A stretch of 64,000 nucleotides of DNA. Origin: Antedon bifida. Its lineage: Eukaryota > Echinodermata > Crinoidea > Comatulida > Antedonidae. A program made the translations under genes and the position numbers. Below are positions 1 to 11,195 of the stretch, one piece after another (position 1 is the stretch's first letter; every line of letters starts with the position of its first letter). Where the stretch lies: NCBI GenBank assembly GCA_963402885.1, contig OY727096.1:6448001-6512000 (forward strand). The letters are read 5' to 3'. The notes beneath the pieces are model-generated. The model saw only the letters and a program-made list of their open reading frames with translations, was not told the DNA's origin and searched no databases.

Positions 1-71
1 TATGTAGATTATCAGTGTAAACTATTGATGTAAACACAATAAATTATGCTGATAGTTAATAAGACAGTATA

Positions 72-199
72 AAGCTCTGTCTACACTATCAAACTTTATG
101 TGATGTGCCCATATATGAACATGATGACATCATATCACTACCATTGTCCACATCACACTTTTTGTTTGTCAAACTAGTTTGATAGTGTAGACAGAGCTT
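72..199 (+). mobile_element. Hairpin MITE, family A, copy 1
   Basis: This 128-bp element begins AAGCTCTGTCTACACTATCA and ends with its inverted complement. The core reads ATGTGCCCATATATGGACAT followed by a single CATATCACTACCAT unit. It is a member of a family found at least nine times in the window. It has no coding capacity. Confidence 0.93.
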
Positions 200-247
200 T
201 AGAATGAATTTGTTGACCTAATCTGGGTTCAATTTTTAACATTTTAG

Positions 248-379
248 TTACTAGACCACCGGGCTAGTTCTGTTGGATTTCACTGGCCCACTGACTATGT
301 TACAAGTGCATTAGCTAATTCTTATGATAGCTGGGTGTCAAAGCTAAAACACGAGGCTGTTACTGCAGTACTGTTTTAG
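248..379 (+). CDS. Possible last coding exon of a gene entering from the left (unrecognised)
   Basis: A pyrimidine-rich stretch ending in ATTTTAG is followed by 43 open codons and a TAG stop at 377-379. The other two forward frames close within a few codons. Base composition is richer in G and C than the surroundings, and the peptide looks protein-like (it starts LLDHRASSVGFHWP and ends HEAVTAVLF). I do not recognise the family. It would join an upstream exon in phase 0. A chance open frame is a real alternative, because nothing upstream is visible. Confidence 0.4.
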   Translation, partial: LLDHRASSVGFHWPTDYVTSALANSYDSWVSKLKHEAVTAVLF

Positions 380-570
380 TAGAGAGCATAAGATTTCCTT
401 CCCAAGTCCATGAAACCCAGTAAATGCCTAATAATTTAATTTAGCAATAAGTAACCCAATTTGTTTCCCTTTTTATTAATTATAATTATTTGCTTTGCTT
501 TTTGTGCGGTTTTGTATCATTTCACCTTAAACATGTGTTTAACAAATCAATTATTTATTTTTATTTGCAG

Positions 571-708
571 CACAAAGTTTGGCCTAGATCTAGATAGCTT
601 AAGAGTATCAGGTGAATTTAAATGGTTTATGATATTCCACTCTCTATTTCCATCCTCATCATACATATCCAGGAGAACCAAATCCCACTGGAGATATCCC
701 ATCACTTA
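571..708 (+). other. Second exon-like open stretch after a splice-acceptor-like site
   Basis: The sequence TTTTTATTTGCAG precedes about 45 open codons that end in TAG. The peptide (STKFGLDLDSLRVSGEFKW...) is unrecognised. It could be an alternative 3' exon of the same gene as the candidate at 248-379, or chance. The stretch 380-570 between them holds nothing I can identify. Confidence 0.2.
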
Positions 709-925
709 GTTGTAGCAAGGCAATCTAACAACAGGATGCTGAGCTCAGCAGATCAAAGGGTTTATCTGTAGCTGTGACATGATCAGTTCCATGCCCCTAA
801 ATAGACACCATACATAGTACAGTACTGTTGGTATTTGTGGCAGCCATAAGATCAAAGGACTGTTACAAGTTCCTATCTTGGCAAGGCGAGCTCAGTGTCC
901 TGTTGTTAGATTGCCTTGTTGTAGG
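709..925. repeat. Foldback repeat upstream of the LINE
   Basis: About 35 bp at 712-746 (AAGGCAATCTAACAACAGGA...) recurs in inverted orientation at 889-924, so the segment folds as a stem with about 140 bp between the arms. The left arm plus the next 50 bp is also present, inverted, at about 27,720-27,815. It is therefore a dispersed element and not local chance. Confidence 0.75.
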
Positions 926-1355
926 ACTCTGATTGAAGATATCACCCATTATAAAGCATATTTGTCATGTCCTCCTTGAAGAGGATTGTTGCAGCGCCCA
1001 TGTGGCGGCTCTATATTGCTCTGTGCATAACAACTTCGTATCTGTTTGCAGATGGTTTTTTCATCAAATAAGTTTTACTGGATGCTGGAATAACAAATTG
1101 AGCACCATATATTCACAAATTTCTTATGTGGAAATAATCGTATCTTGGAGTAAATCGCAGTTGTTTTTCTTGTTGTTTCCTGAAGTTCAGCTAGGCCCTG
1201 CTTGTGCCTTTATTGTTTTAATTCAAACTCATCACTGCCCAAGAACAATGGTCTACTAGCATCAGTGGGAAGCTAGCCCTGTACTTTCAATCTGACTGTG
1301 CATATTGTTATGTAAATGACCTTGTACACCTCATGCTTGAAGACCTGCTGTTGTC
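926..1355. other. 5' flank or untranslated region of the LINE
   Basis: No ORF1-type protein is recognisable here. An open frame of about 108 codons (933-1259) starts only with TTG and resembles no family I know. The 5' boundary of the LINE cannot be placed, because no target-site duplication could be paired by eye. Confidence 0.5.
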
Positions 1356-4300
1356 ATGCTAATTAGCTATAGCTCTGAGTTTCTTCATGGTTTACAGGGC
1401 TGTGTAACCAACAACAATAACAGTTGTGAACTTCTTGAAGAATCTTGCTTAATTATACAATCTTTTAAGTTGAACTCCAGTAGCTGTAGTATCCACCTAT
1501 TACCAAGGAGGCCAAAAAGAAAAACCAGGCGTGGTACAAGAGCTGGGCGTGACAAACACACTAAAAACAATCTATCATTTCCGGACTTATCATCAAACTC
1601 TCTCTTATCTAAAAACAATATTAAATTTTGCAGTATTAATACAAGATCCGTTCGGAACAAAACAACAGAATTTGTGGATTTCGTTATCGAACATAATCTG
1701 GATGTTGTTGCCCTTTCGGAAACGTGGCTTAAACCAGAAGACACATCAGTTATAGGAAATATTACACCCAACGGATACTCTCTCAAACATGCTCCCCGTG
1801 CTGGTACTAAAAGAGGTGGTGGAGTTGCACTTCTTTACAAGGAAAGCATAGCGGTTAAATGTTATGACACGGGATTATTACCAAAATCATTTGAACTGCT
1901 AAATGTGGAAATAGTCAGCAATGCATCCTCAGTTTTCCTCGTAGCAGTATATCGACCTCAAAGTAAATCAACGGGTTGCAGTCTAAATGTTTTCACTGAA
2001 GAATTCTCAACTTTGGTTGATCACTATGTATTGAAGCCGGCTCCCATACTATTCGTTGGAGACTTTAACATCCATGTGGATATGCCAAATGATGCAGATG
2101 CAATTCATTTTCGGAATCTACTTGTAGCAAGCAGTCTTCAACAGCATGTGTCTACACCTACACACCGACATGGTCATACATTAGACTTGCTGATCACACG
2201 TTCATCTGATCCTCCTGTTTTCTCAAACCTTAATGTCATTGATGGTATATCAGATCACTATGCAATCACATGTAATCTCCTTATCAAGAAGCCACCCGTA
2301 ATCACTAAATCCATCGAAACTCGTCATTGGAATGCTATAAATTTTGAGACATTATGTAAAGATATCACACAGTCTGATCTCGGAACTTCGCTCTCAAATC
2401 TTGATTTATCAAGTAAAGTACGACTATATGTCACCACTTTGAGTGAACTTCTTGACAAACATGCACCACCGAAAAAGAGAACAGTAAAGGTCCGACCAAA
2501 CACTAGTTGGTATAACAGTGACATCTATGCTGAGAAAAGAACAAAGCGTAAGCTTGAAAAGAAATGGAGAATCTCTCATCTGGAAATAGATCGTCAAGCT
2601 TACATTGCACAGAAGAGGAATGTAAATTCCATGGTAAGAAAGGCAAAGGCCAACTACTACATTGGCTTGTGTGAAGAACATGCAGCAGATCAGAAAGGAC
2701 TTTTTAAAATTGTTAACCAACTCCTTCATCATCGCCAGGTATCACCTCTCCCAGATAGTCTTTCTGACTTTGATCTTGCGAACAGGTTCTGTCAGTTTTT
2801 CACAGACAAGATCAAGATCATCAGAGACGACTTCAAGATTGATGACATGTCATTTAATGAGCCTGTGACAGCTGTCCATCAGCATCTCACAACATTTACA
2901 CCAGCATCTCAAGATGAGATCCGCAACATTCTGATGAAATCACCAACAAAATCATGCAGGTTAGATCCAGTTCCTACTTCTATACTGAAGAAGTGTATAG
3001 ACGCAGTCGTTCCAATAATAACGGAAATCATTAACCATTCTCTTAATACCGGCATAGTGCCAGATGAACTGAAAATTGCTCACGTTCGTCCTTTAATAAA
3101 AAAGCAAAACTTGGATCATAACACGCTGAAAAATTACCGCCCGGTGTCGAATCTTTCTTTTCTTGGAAAGACTCTGGAGCGTGTAGTGACATCACGCATT
3201 ACTCCATATCTTCAAAAGCATAATTTAAATGAGAATTACCAGTCGGCATATCGTGCATGTCATAGCACGGAGAGTTCCCTTTTAAAGGTACAGAATGATT
3301 TGTTACAAGGAATGAATGATGGGAAAATAACGCTATTGGTGTTGTTGGATTTGTCAGCAGCGTTTGATACAGTTGATCACCAAAGACTGATAACCCGTCT
3401 GAAAAATCGCATTGGCATAAATGGTGTTGCTCTTAACTGGTTCCAGTCATATCTTACAGGAAGACGTCAGCTAGTCTGTATCAATGATGCATTCTCAGAT
3501 GAAGCTTGCCTGGAATATGGTGTACCACAGGGGTCAGTAATTGGGCCTGGCCAGTTTTCCATTTATACGCTTCCCCTTGGTGACATTATTCGCAAACACA
3601 GTCTACATTTCCATTTCTATGCAGATGATACACAGATTTATGTGTCAGTAAAACCAGTGCAAAGGGATGTTGCTGCAGCAATCAGTAAGATGGAAGCCTG
3701 TATAGAAGATGTTCGCAATTGGATGACAACAAATTACCTAAAGTTGAATGATGGAAAGACAGAGTTTATTATCGTCGGGTCTAAATGTAACATCTCCAAA
3801 ATCAACATCACACATATCAGAATCGGAAACTCTAACATCGCTCCCTCATCGGTGGTCCGGAATCTGGGAATCATGCTGGATAGTAATCTCACTATGGAAG
3901 CACAAATAACAACTGTATCCAAAGCAGCATGCATATCGATTAGGAACCTTGGTCGTATTCGCGGTAATCTTAACAAGAAAACAGCTGAATTGATTGTACA
4001 CTCATTTGTCACTTCTAAAATTGACATTGGTAATGCCTTGTTGTTTGGCATACCAAAATCTCAAATACAACGTTTGCAGCGCTTGCAAAATATGGCAGCT
4101 AGAATTGTAACTTATACAAAATCAAACGCTCACATAACTCCTGTCCTGATGGATTTGCATTGGTTGCCTGTTCAACAACGTATTAAGTACAAACTTGCGT
4201 TGTTTGTATTCAAGATCCTAAATGACAGTGCTCCTGCTTATTTATCTGACCTTGTGGATCGTTACGAATCATCCCGCAGAGGCCTACGATCATTGTCACA

Positions 4301-4475
4301 AAACCTTCTTCAAGAGCGTAGAGCGAAAAATCAGTGGGGTCAGAGATCTTTTTACGTTGCGGCCGCAAGTGTATGGAACAGCTTACCAGCAACAGTTAAA
4401 TGCTCGACTAGTCTAAACAGTTTCAAGACCAACCTAAAGACGTCGCTATTCGCTGATGTTCTCGCACGTTGTTAA
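1356..4475 (+). CDS. LINE ORF2: AP endonuclease plus reverse transcriptase, L2/CR1 type
   Basis: This is an uninterrupted frame of 1,039 codons that encodes the enzyme for target-primed reverse transcription. A basic stretch (about residues 51-67) precedes an apurinic-like endonuclease domain (about 90-305) with SETWL at 121-125, GDFNIH at 235-240 and SDHY at 299-302. The reverse transcriptase spans about 520-800: LDLSAAFDTVDH carries the first catalytic Asp (D665), PQGSVIGP is at 724-731 and YADD at 755-758. The C-terminal segment (RLQRLQNMAARIV... HWLPV) is typical of L2/CR1 elements, and there is no RNase H. The usual GPxLF after PQGSV reads GPGQF. No stop or frameshift is seen, so the copy looks young. 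No separate ORF1 is visible upstream. Confidence 0.96.
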   Translation: MLISYSSEFLHGLQGCVTNNNNSCELLEESCLIIQSFKLNSSSCSIHLLPRRPKRKTRRGTRAGRDKHTKNNLSFPDLSSNSLLSKNNIKFCSINTRSVRNKTTEFVDFVIEHNLDVVALSETWLKPEDTSVIGNITPNGYSLKHAPRAGTKRGGGVALLYKESIAVKCYDTGLLPKSFELLNVEIVSNASSVFLVAVYRPQSKSTGCSLNVFTEEFSTLVDHYVLKPAPILFVGDFNIHVDMPNDADAIHFRNLLVASSLQQHVSTPTHRHGHTLDLLITRSSDPPVFSNLNVIDGISDHYAITCNLLIKKPPVITKSIETRHWNAINFETLCKDITQSDLGTSLSNLDLSSKVRLYVTTLSELLDKHAPPKKRTVKVRPNTSWYNSDIYAEKRTKRKLEKKWRISHLEIDRQAYIAQKRNVNSMVRKAKANYYIGLCEEHAADQKGLFKIVNQLLHHRQVSPLPDSLSDFDLANRFCQFFTDKIKIIRDDFKIDDMSFNEPVTAVHQHLTTFTPASQDEIRNILMKSPTKSCRLDPVPTSILKKCIDAVVPIITEIINHSLNTGIVPDELKIAHVRPLIKKQNLDHNTLKNYRPVSNLSFLGKTLERVVTSRITPYLQKHNLNENYQSAYRACHSTESSLLKVQNDLLQGMNDGKITLLVLLDLSAAFDTVDHQRLITRLKNRIGINGVALNWFQSYLTGRRQLVCINDAFSDEACLEYGVPQGSVIGPGQFSIYTLPLGDIIRKHSLHFHFYADDTQIYVSVKPVQRDVAAAISKMEACIEDVRNWMTTNYLKLNDGKTEFIIVGSKCNISKINITHIRIGNSNIAPSSVVRNLGIMLDSNLTMEAQITTVSKAACISIRNLGRIRGNLNKKTAELIVHSFVTSKIDIGNALLFGIPKSQIQRLQRLQNMAARIVTYTKSNAHITPVLMDLHWLPVQQRIKYKLALFVFKILNDSAPAYLSDLVDRYESSRRGLRSLSQNLLQERRAKNQWGQRSFYVAAASVWNSLPATVKCSTSLNSFKTNLKTSLFADVLARC

Positions 4476-4552
4476 TGCACAAAGCGCCATGAGCGCCACA
4501 TGGGTGGAGGATACCGGCGCTATATAAATTTTCATTTATTATTATTATATTT
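4476..4552 (+). mobile_element. LINE 3' UTR and tail
   Basis: The untranslated end is short. It runs from the stop codon through GGCGCTATATAAAT to a TTATTATTATTATA tail. The GGCGCTATATAAAT block and ATT-repeat tail recur at the 3' end of the SINE at 33,331-33,660. Confidence 0.85.
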
Positions 4553-5632
4553 TCCACTAGCCGAATCGAGAATGTCAGCTTATACGTATGCGTCGCCTAT
4601 TTGTATGTCACATGTTTCCACCTTCCAAATCCCTCTCTGCGATGAATTCTAGTTCCTTGAGATTTTTGCTTTTCATCAAAATTAGTAGTTCGCATGAACA
4701 AATTTGTCTGGTGGAAAACATGTTTAAAACTTGGTGAGGTTCTACATAGGATCATTGCCGCCCATTTTTAATATTTTGTATACTCTCTCATATTAGCATG
4801 ACACATTTTCGTAAAAAAGTCGCAAAGATCTTGGTCTGTGTAAAGGGAGTGCATATTTGGGAGAGTTAAGAAATTAAACTGGATATCCACTTGATCATTG
4901 TTTTATTCCTTTTTCATTTTTGTCATCTAACCATTTTATATTTAGTTTGTCATCTACTGTATACCAGTATTTAATGTAATTTTACCATTGTCATCTTACT
5001 ATTGTCATCTTGCTCTATTTTACTTCACTGCATGAGAATAGAATGATCATTTGGTTTGGCTCATTATAATTTTTTTTTTATTTTAATCCATTTCAGTATA
5101 GTTCATTAGGATTGACCGACTTTGTTTATATAAATAATAAATATTTGGATTAGTGGTATTACATTCTGAGCTATTTACTGGTATTAGTTAATAATCCATT
5201 GTTTGTTCATAATTAGTTGTTGTTCTAGGTCTATACTTTATCATTAAAAACACTATATATCAAATATCAAATTTGAAAATAATATATTGACAAAATATAT
5301 GAGGGGCTAAGGAGAGGTGTTGCCTGCAGGAGTTTGTTCTATAAGTAAAAATAAATACTTTAGGCCTAGAACCACCAAGGGTTTGTAAAATGTGTTGTTG
5401 GACAATGTGTACCTGGTATGACTCAAATGTAAGCCTAGACTCAAATTTAATTTGAGCTTGGCTAATTAAACAATTTCTATTGGTGATATGAATTGATTTA
5501 AAAAAAAATCAACTTTTTGTCTATTTTCTTCCAATTATCATAGACCACAAAATATAATTCATTTTATTTTCTATATCAGTTTCCATGTACAGTATTTTGC
5601 ATGTTAATGACATCGTTTTCATCATTTGTCTA
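4553..5632. other. Gene-free stretch
   Basis: AT-rich unique-looking sequence after the LINE. I see no exon, RNA gene or ordered repeat in it. Confidence 0.6.
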
Positions 5633-5795
5633 AAGCTCGGTATACACTTCATCAAACTTTATTATTTATATGTGCCCATATATGGACATGATGATGTCAT
5701 ATCAATACCATATTTGGGCATATCACTACCATATTTGGGCATATATTACTACCATATTTGGGTACATCACACTTTTTTTTGTCAAACTAGTTTGA
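5633..5795 (+). mobile_element. Hairpin MITE, family A, copy 2
   Basis: Same family as the element at 72-199, with degenerate ends (AAGCTCGGTATACAC at left, right terminus lost). It has three tandem copies of the ACTACCATATTTGGGCATAT unit where copy 1 has one. Confidence 0.9.
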
Positions 5796-7262
5796 ATAAT
5801 AGATGATATTTCTTCATATACACGGTAGTTTATTCATGGTAGTTATCATTTTCATGTCAGCTTTATAAATTTCATAAAGAACCATTTTCTATGTCATATT
5901 TAAAACAAAAGCATGACAAGGGGATTAGAAAACGCACATAATTAATACATTCTGTTCTGTGGATATATTGGAGCATGCCATATATATATAGTCTGTTTTT
6001 ATTTTATGTTACAAAATTTAAAGCTTAAAGTTCTCGGAGAGAAATAGTATCTCTACACAGCTTGTAGTCTGCAGACTATTAAAATATGACATGTTTTATA
6101 GAGGATTTTTCTTTTTCAATTGATTTTTCGTATGAATTTGGTTTGATTACCAAAACATAGTATATAATGGTAGTGAGAATTTAGTTTAAATGTATTAAAT
6201 CCTCAGAATTTAAAAACATTTTAAACATAAACTTTAATTCTTTATTTTTTCAGACACCATGGCATGACGTGAGAAAAACAAAATTCCATCATGATGTTCT
6301 GCCATTAATTTTCAAGATACTAGGATTAGTTTTCATCATTTTCATCATTGCTATGTTTTGTCAAACTACAGAGGGCGCTAAACAAGAATGCTTATTTACA
6401 AATCATTGTAAAGGTTTTCCAGGTTAATGGTTGCAAAAAAACACCAGTATTTATGAATTTAAAATTTCAAAAAAGATGATTACATGAAGGGAAAAAACAC
6501 AAAGAAATACAAATTTGTAGAAAAAAACAGAGATGAAGTTACACGAAAGATAAACCACACGAAGGAAAGAAGAGATGAACTTAAAGAAAATGACCCTGGT
6601 GTTTGCGGTGCTTTAAATGCAATATTCATTTAGTGAGCGTTTTTGTAAATACAGAGATTTTCAAGCTGCATTGCAATTTGTGTAATAGCCCCCTCTGGAA
6701 AGGAAATATAAGTTTTAGAAGAGCGGCTTCAACAACTATAGAATTCAACAGTGGCTTGTTTTGGAGTATTCTTTAAATTGATTGCGTCCACTAAGATATA
6801 CAGTTTAAACTTCCTATCTCCATTCTATTACTATTGGCGTACCATAAGCATTGTGAAAAATGGTTTAAAAATGGAGATAAAAACAAAGTGAATTTAATAC
6901 ATATAATACATATATTGCGACTATTAGTCAGTACAAGAAGTACAGTTCGTTTAGAGGTTTCAAAAGTCCGTAAATTTTAAACATTTCAGACATTTGCCGA
7001 TATGTGCCTTGTTGAAGAAGAGATTTTTACTGTTAAGAACAATGTACAAAACTAAATAAATACTTTTTAAAGTTTTAAATATGGTGTTATGTTACTTCAA
7101 TGTTTTTTATAAGATGTGCTGTGGATAGCATAAAGAGTAAAAAGTATTGTAGTAATAAGAATAATGATGTTAATCCACCCACAAGCATTGTAAAACCCAT
7201 CACTGTTTAGAATGCAAGAGACAATACTACTAGTAAATTTTAGTCACAAAATAATATGTTTT
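5796..7262. other. Gene-free stretch
   Basis: AT-rich sequence without recognisable exons or terminal-repeat elements. Short open frames here have no protein-like composition. Confidence 0.55.
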
Positions 7263-7402
7263 AAGCTCTGTCTACACTATCAAATTTTATGTGATGTGCC
7301 CATATATGGTGTCATATCACTACCATATTTGGGTATATCACTACCATATTTGGGCACTTCACACTTTTTTGTCAAACTAGTTTGATAGTGTAGACAGAGC
7401 TT
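7263..7402 (+). mobile_element. Hairpin MITE, family A, copy 3
   Basis: A nearly complete 140-bp copy with both ends intact (AAGCTCTGTCTACAC and its inverted complement) and two internal ACTACCATATTTGGG units. Confidence 0.95.
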
Positions 7403-7755
7403 TGTAGTGTGAAAAATATATAATGCATCATACCACATTAATGATTCAAAAAGAAGTGGGAACAAAGTATAAAGCAGTTGTTTGCTGTATTGCCTGAAAA
7501 AAAAATTAGCAAAATAATTTACTTTAGTGGGAAAGGTAATGTAACCAAAGAAACGTAATATCATCTTGAACAGAGTTATATAGAAAAGAGGAAAAGATTT
7601 ATATTGTTATAAGATGCTACAGTATTTAAATAATTTTATTTTCGCTAACCGGGCCAAAAAAATATCACTCCTATGTGTCTTCACTTGAAATATGCACTAG
7701 ATTTTAAATGCTTAATAATATACATTATACTAGTTAGAAAAAGTGGGGAAAAAAA

Positions 7756-7972
7756 CCAAAGAGGTATAGATTGGCTAGAGGGCGGACTTCCAACTGAAAG
7801 TGATTCCAACAGGAGGGAGAACCATAAATATTCCGCTGTAAATCATTAGTAGTAGTGGGTTACTGCGTAGGAGGCATGACTGGCGTGTCGAATGTTTGAT
7901 TGAAGATTCACTTTTCCACGACGATAACATTGGAGTCCACCCTCTAGCCAATCTATATAAAAACTCTTTGGG
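7756..7972. mobile_element. MITE with about 30-bp inverted termini
   Basis: The left end CCAAAGAGGTATAGATTGGC and following CTAGAGGGCGGA are mirrored at the right end (TCCACCCTCTAGCCAATCTA...CTCTTTGG). The roughly 217-bp body has no coding capacity. The superfamily is not assigned because no target-site duplication is clear. Confidence 0.85.
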
Positions 7973-8443
7973 GATTTAAACACTTCTATCTATTTATTTT
8001 TATTCTGGTTTAATTTGTAAAAATAGTTTGTGAATAGTTGTTGAGTAGTTTCCTGTAATCAACTGAAACCACCAATTAAAATATTTTTTTAATGTTTTTT
8101 TTTTTACTTGTGGAAAGATAATATTTTCTTCCACATTGTTGTATATAATAGATATTTACCAATATTTTGTGATGTATATTTTTCTTTTGGCTTGCTGTGC
8201 GAAAAGGTTTGAATTGTACAGTCAGTGCAATTATAGCAGTTTTGTAATTTTGAGTTTAAAGATGAATTATCTTCTGAGAAAGAACAAATAATGTAATTGT
8301 AACAATAGTTCATTTGAACAAAAAGGCAAAACTCATGTAACCAATACAATTTAAAAAAACTTACTGTAATTAAATTATATATAAGAAACCTTATTCACCT
8401 CAGTTCCACCTCAGTACTAACTTGCATATTACAACCCTCCTTT

Positions 8444-8613
8444 CAGTGGTGCAGTGGCTATGAGTGCTTACTGGCTAAACCCAGGGGTCCCAGAGATTAT
8501 GGAGGCCCCCTGAGCAGGGCCCAGAGGAAGAAAAAGCATTCGAAATGCCTGATGTCTCCAGTGTTAAGGGCCATGTAGCATCCCTAAACCAAAGGCCTCT
8601 GGTTATGCCACTG
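8444..8613. mobile_element. hAT-like MITE, copy 1
   Basis: The ends read CAGTGG...GCCACTG. The 8 bp before (CCTCCTTT) and after (CCTCTATT) match at six positions, as an aged 8-bp hAT target-site duplication would. The internal GGCTATGAGTGCTTACTGGC segment is shared with the elements at 28,731 and 45,546. Confidence 0.75.
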
Positions 8614-10800
8614 CCTCTATTGAAATGAACACTTAGCCAACCTATTCAGGGGACACAACTATTGAGGGAACACTTTGTTAGATCCTGAAGGTGTCACTGT
8701 ACAAACGTCTTATTTTTCTTCTCAACTGTACAACCATAGCATTTCAAGCTCTTTCTCAGAAAATGGTCCATTTATACTAAGTATGTACTCTTTTGTTACT
8801 AATTGTTTTATTTAATAATGTATTTTATTATGTGAATATTCTACACTAATATTATAGTTGTAATTAACTTATTGATCTGTTGTTGTTGTATTTTATATAT
8901 TGTACATTTATAATGTGTATAAATTGTATATTCTGCTGTCTTGTCAAACCTTGCATATCTTAACTTAACCAATCATAGGCCCTTGTATAGCTTTTGTTAC
9001 AGCCGATTCTTGGAACTGTATCTAAATTTGTCCCGTGTGATAGGCTAATTGTTTGATACACCATCTCATGTGTTACACATATGACGCCAGTATCATACAC
9101 CCTAACCTATATCTACCTAAACCTTCCATAGAGATACAGAGTGATAAACATGAGAGGCTGTATTAAGGGCTTGTCTATGATACTGGCCAAATATTGTCAT
9201 ATGTGGAGATACAGCACTTTGTGCAAACAATTATTTTTTTGGATACACAGTAAACATTATTTTGAAATATTTAAAAAGTTTTCCAGAACCATAAAATATT
9301 CATTCCACAAACATTGTGATTCTAAATGTATGTTTATCCATTCCAAACTGATTCCAAAATGTTTAATTAATTACAGAATTTATAATTATCATTATAAGTC
9401 CAATTAAAAATTAGTATTACCTGAACATTATTTTTGGGGAAAAATCAGAGACCACATGATTGATCATTGTGTATGTATCTATTCTATTTATTTATTTTTC
9501 TATTTATCTTCCAAAATGAATATAAACATTTTGTTGCACAATGATTTTTACTAATTGACTATAATAGTAATACTTTTTAATCCAATATATATTTTTGTCA
9601 TTCTCGAGGGATGTATATAATATAGTGTTTGTAAATCCTGTATCCTTTTAATATTCCATGAAAGCACACAATAATATGATGTTTGTATTGAATTAATTTA
9701 ACTGTTTTATATTGGAGTTTATTAACTGTTTTATATTGGAGTTTAAATCTTTAGCTGTAAACGCAGTGGACTTTTTTGTTAAGACTTTACCGACTTAATA
9801 GTGCCGGATCCAGGATTTTGAAATAGTGGATGCCCAGGGCCTAAAAATGATGAAATGAAAGGCTGAGCTTAATTTGATGTCCTATCTTTTGCATTGCAAC
9901 TTGTGATCCGCCCCTGGTGAGGTTTAGAATAATAACTATGAGAACATCCTGGAAGTAACTTTCCCTGACCGGAAGAAGTTCTACCCGAGTCCCACTTGCC
10001 CAGTAGACATCTCCCCCCCCCCCACCCCACCAACTTGCCCAGTAGGACCCCCCACTTGCCCAGTAGAACTTACAGGACCATTTTATCTATCCCAAAAATC
10101 CAGTAGTAGTAGTCCACTAGTAAAACTCACCGCGCCAAGAAAGTCTGTGTGTGGGCAGCATTCAATAAGATTGCCATTCCCGGGCTCTCGGTAAAATGTT
10201 ACTAAAATAAGGCCAGTGCGATTGCAAGAATCTGTAATACAAATATACCAAGTGCACTGTATATCATTAATATTTTGTATAATTAGAAATGGTTAAATTA
10301 TCTATAACTTTCTCTGTATTTTTCAATATGTTTTGCATAAATGTTTACTTCTTAAATTGTAAATATTTTAAAACAAACATGATAAAACCATGGAGGAATT
10401 TATTGTAAATAATTCCCTGTGATACAACATAATTATGAAGCTGTATCTGAAAGTTTTTAACCTTGATGAAAAACTTAATGAATTGTTTATATAAAACCTT
10501 GATGTTGTATCTGACCTGGTTTGAAAAATAAAAAAAAGAAAAAACTGAATTTTATTAAAATTGTGTAGTTTATTTAGGGAATAGTGAAATTAATAGTATC
10601 TCACTCTTCCCTGGTTTATTTGATTTTATTAAATGCAGACGTTGGTGCTCTATAGATAGTTTATGTTGGTTTACATTTCAATAACATCTCATGAATGGGA
10701 TATGCAGTGCATATTAAAGAACTTTTTACAATCAGAAAGAGCTGGGTCTCTCGGAAGTGCTGATCTGGTAGATGCACTACTGGCTGCCGTGGGTCTGTAG
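8614..10800. other. Gene-free stretch with minor repeats
   Basis: It contains a local direct duplication (AACTGTTTTATATTGGAGTTT, about 9,701-9,745) and a degenerate ACTTGCCCAGTAG repeat interrupted by a C-run (about 9,990-10,070). A short repeat with GGATCC-type ends lies at 9,801-9,918. A minus-strand open stretch at about 10,680-10,800 follows an acceptor-like CTCTACAG, but I cannot connect it to a gene. Confidence 0.5.
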
Positions 10801-10854
10801 AGGGCCTAATCAAAAAATTCCTCATTACCTTTACATGTAAATAACCTGTAACAA

Positions 10855-11195
10855 CAAACTACAGTTTGTTTACATGTAAACATTATTATGTAAACACATG
10901 TAAACAAACAAAATAAAGTAGTGTTGTCAGTTTGTTTACATGTAAACAAACTGTAGCAACAAAATAAAGTAGTATTGTTTCAGTCTGTTTACATGTAAAC
11001 AAACGGTAGCAACAAAATAAAGTAGCGTTGTTACAGTTTGTTTACATGTAAACAAACTAACAACTACTTTATTTTGTTTGTTTACATGTAAATAATATGT
11101 AACAATTTCACTTTATGTTGTTGGTACAGTTTGTTGGCATAAAATTTCAGCAGCAATACTCTTTACGATAGTTTGTTTACGTAAACAAACACCAC
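10855..11195. repeat. Tandem array of palindromic TGTTTACATGTAAACA units
   Basis: Imperfect units of about 50-60 bp each carry the palindrome TGTTTACATGTAAACA, separated by a spacer containing AACAAAATAAAGTAG. Perfect 22-bp forms lie at 10,930-10,951 and 11,036-11,057. Near-perfect forms are at about 10,865, 10,984, 11,078 and 11,170 (the last shortened to TGTTTACGTAAACA). Each half contains TGTTTAC, the core bound by forkhead proteins, so each palindrome is a back-to-back pair. It may be a regulatory cluster or a simple satellite; sequence alone does not decide. Confidence 0.85.

Noticed and set aside
933-1259. LINE ORF1
   Set aside because: It starts with TTG and has no coiled coil, zinc knuckle or RNA-binding motif.
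10680-10800. Minus-strand exon after CTCTACAG
   Set aside because: Two frames are open, but neither peptide is recognisable and no partner exon is found; noted only in the regional entry.
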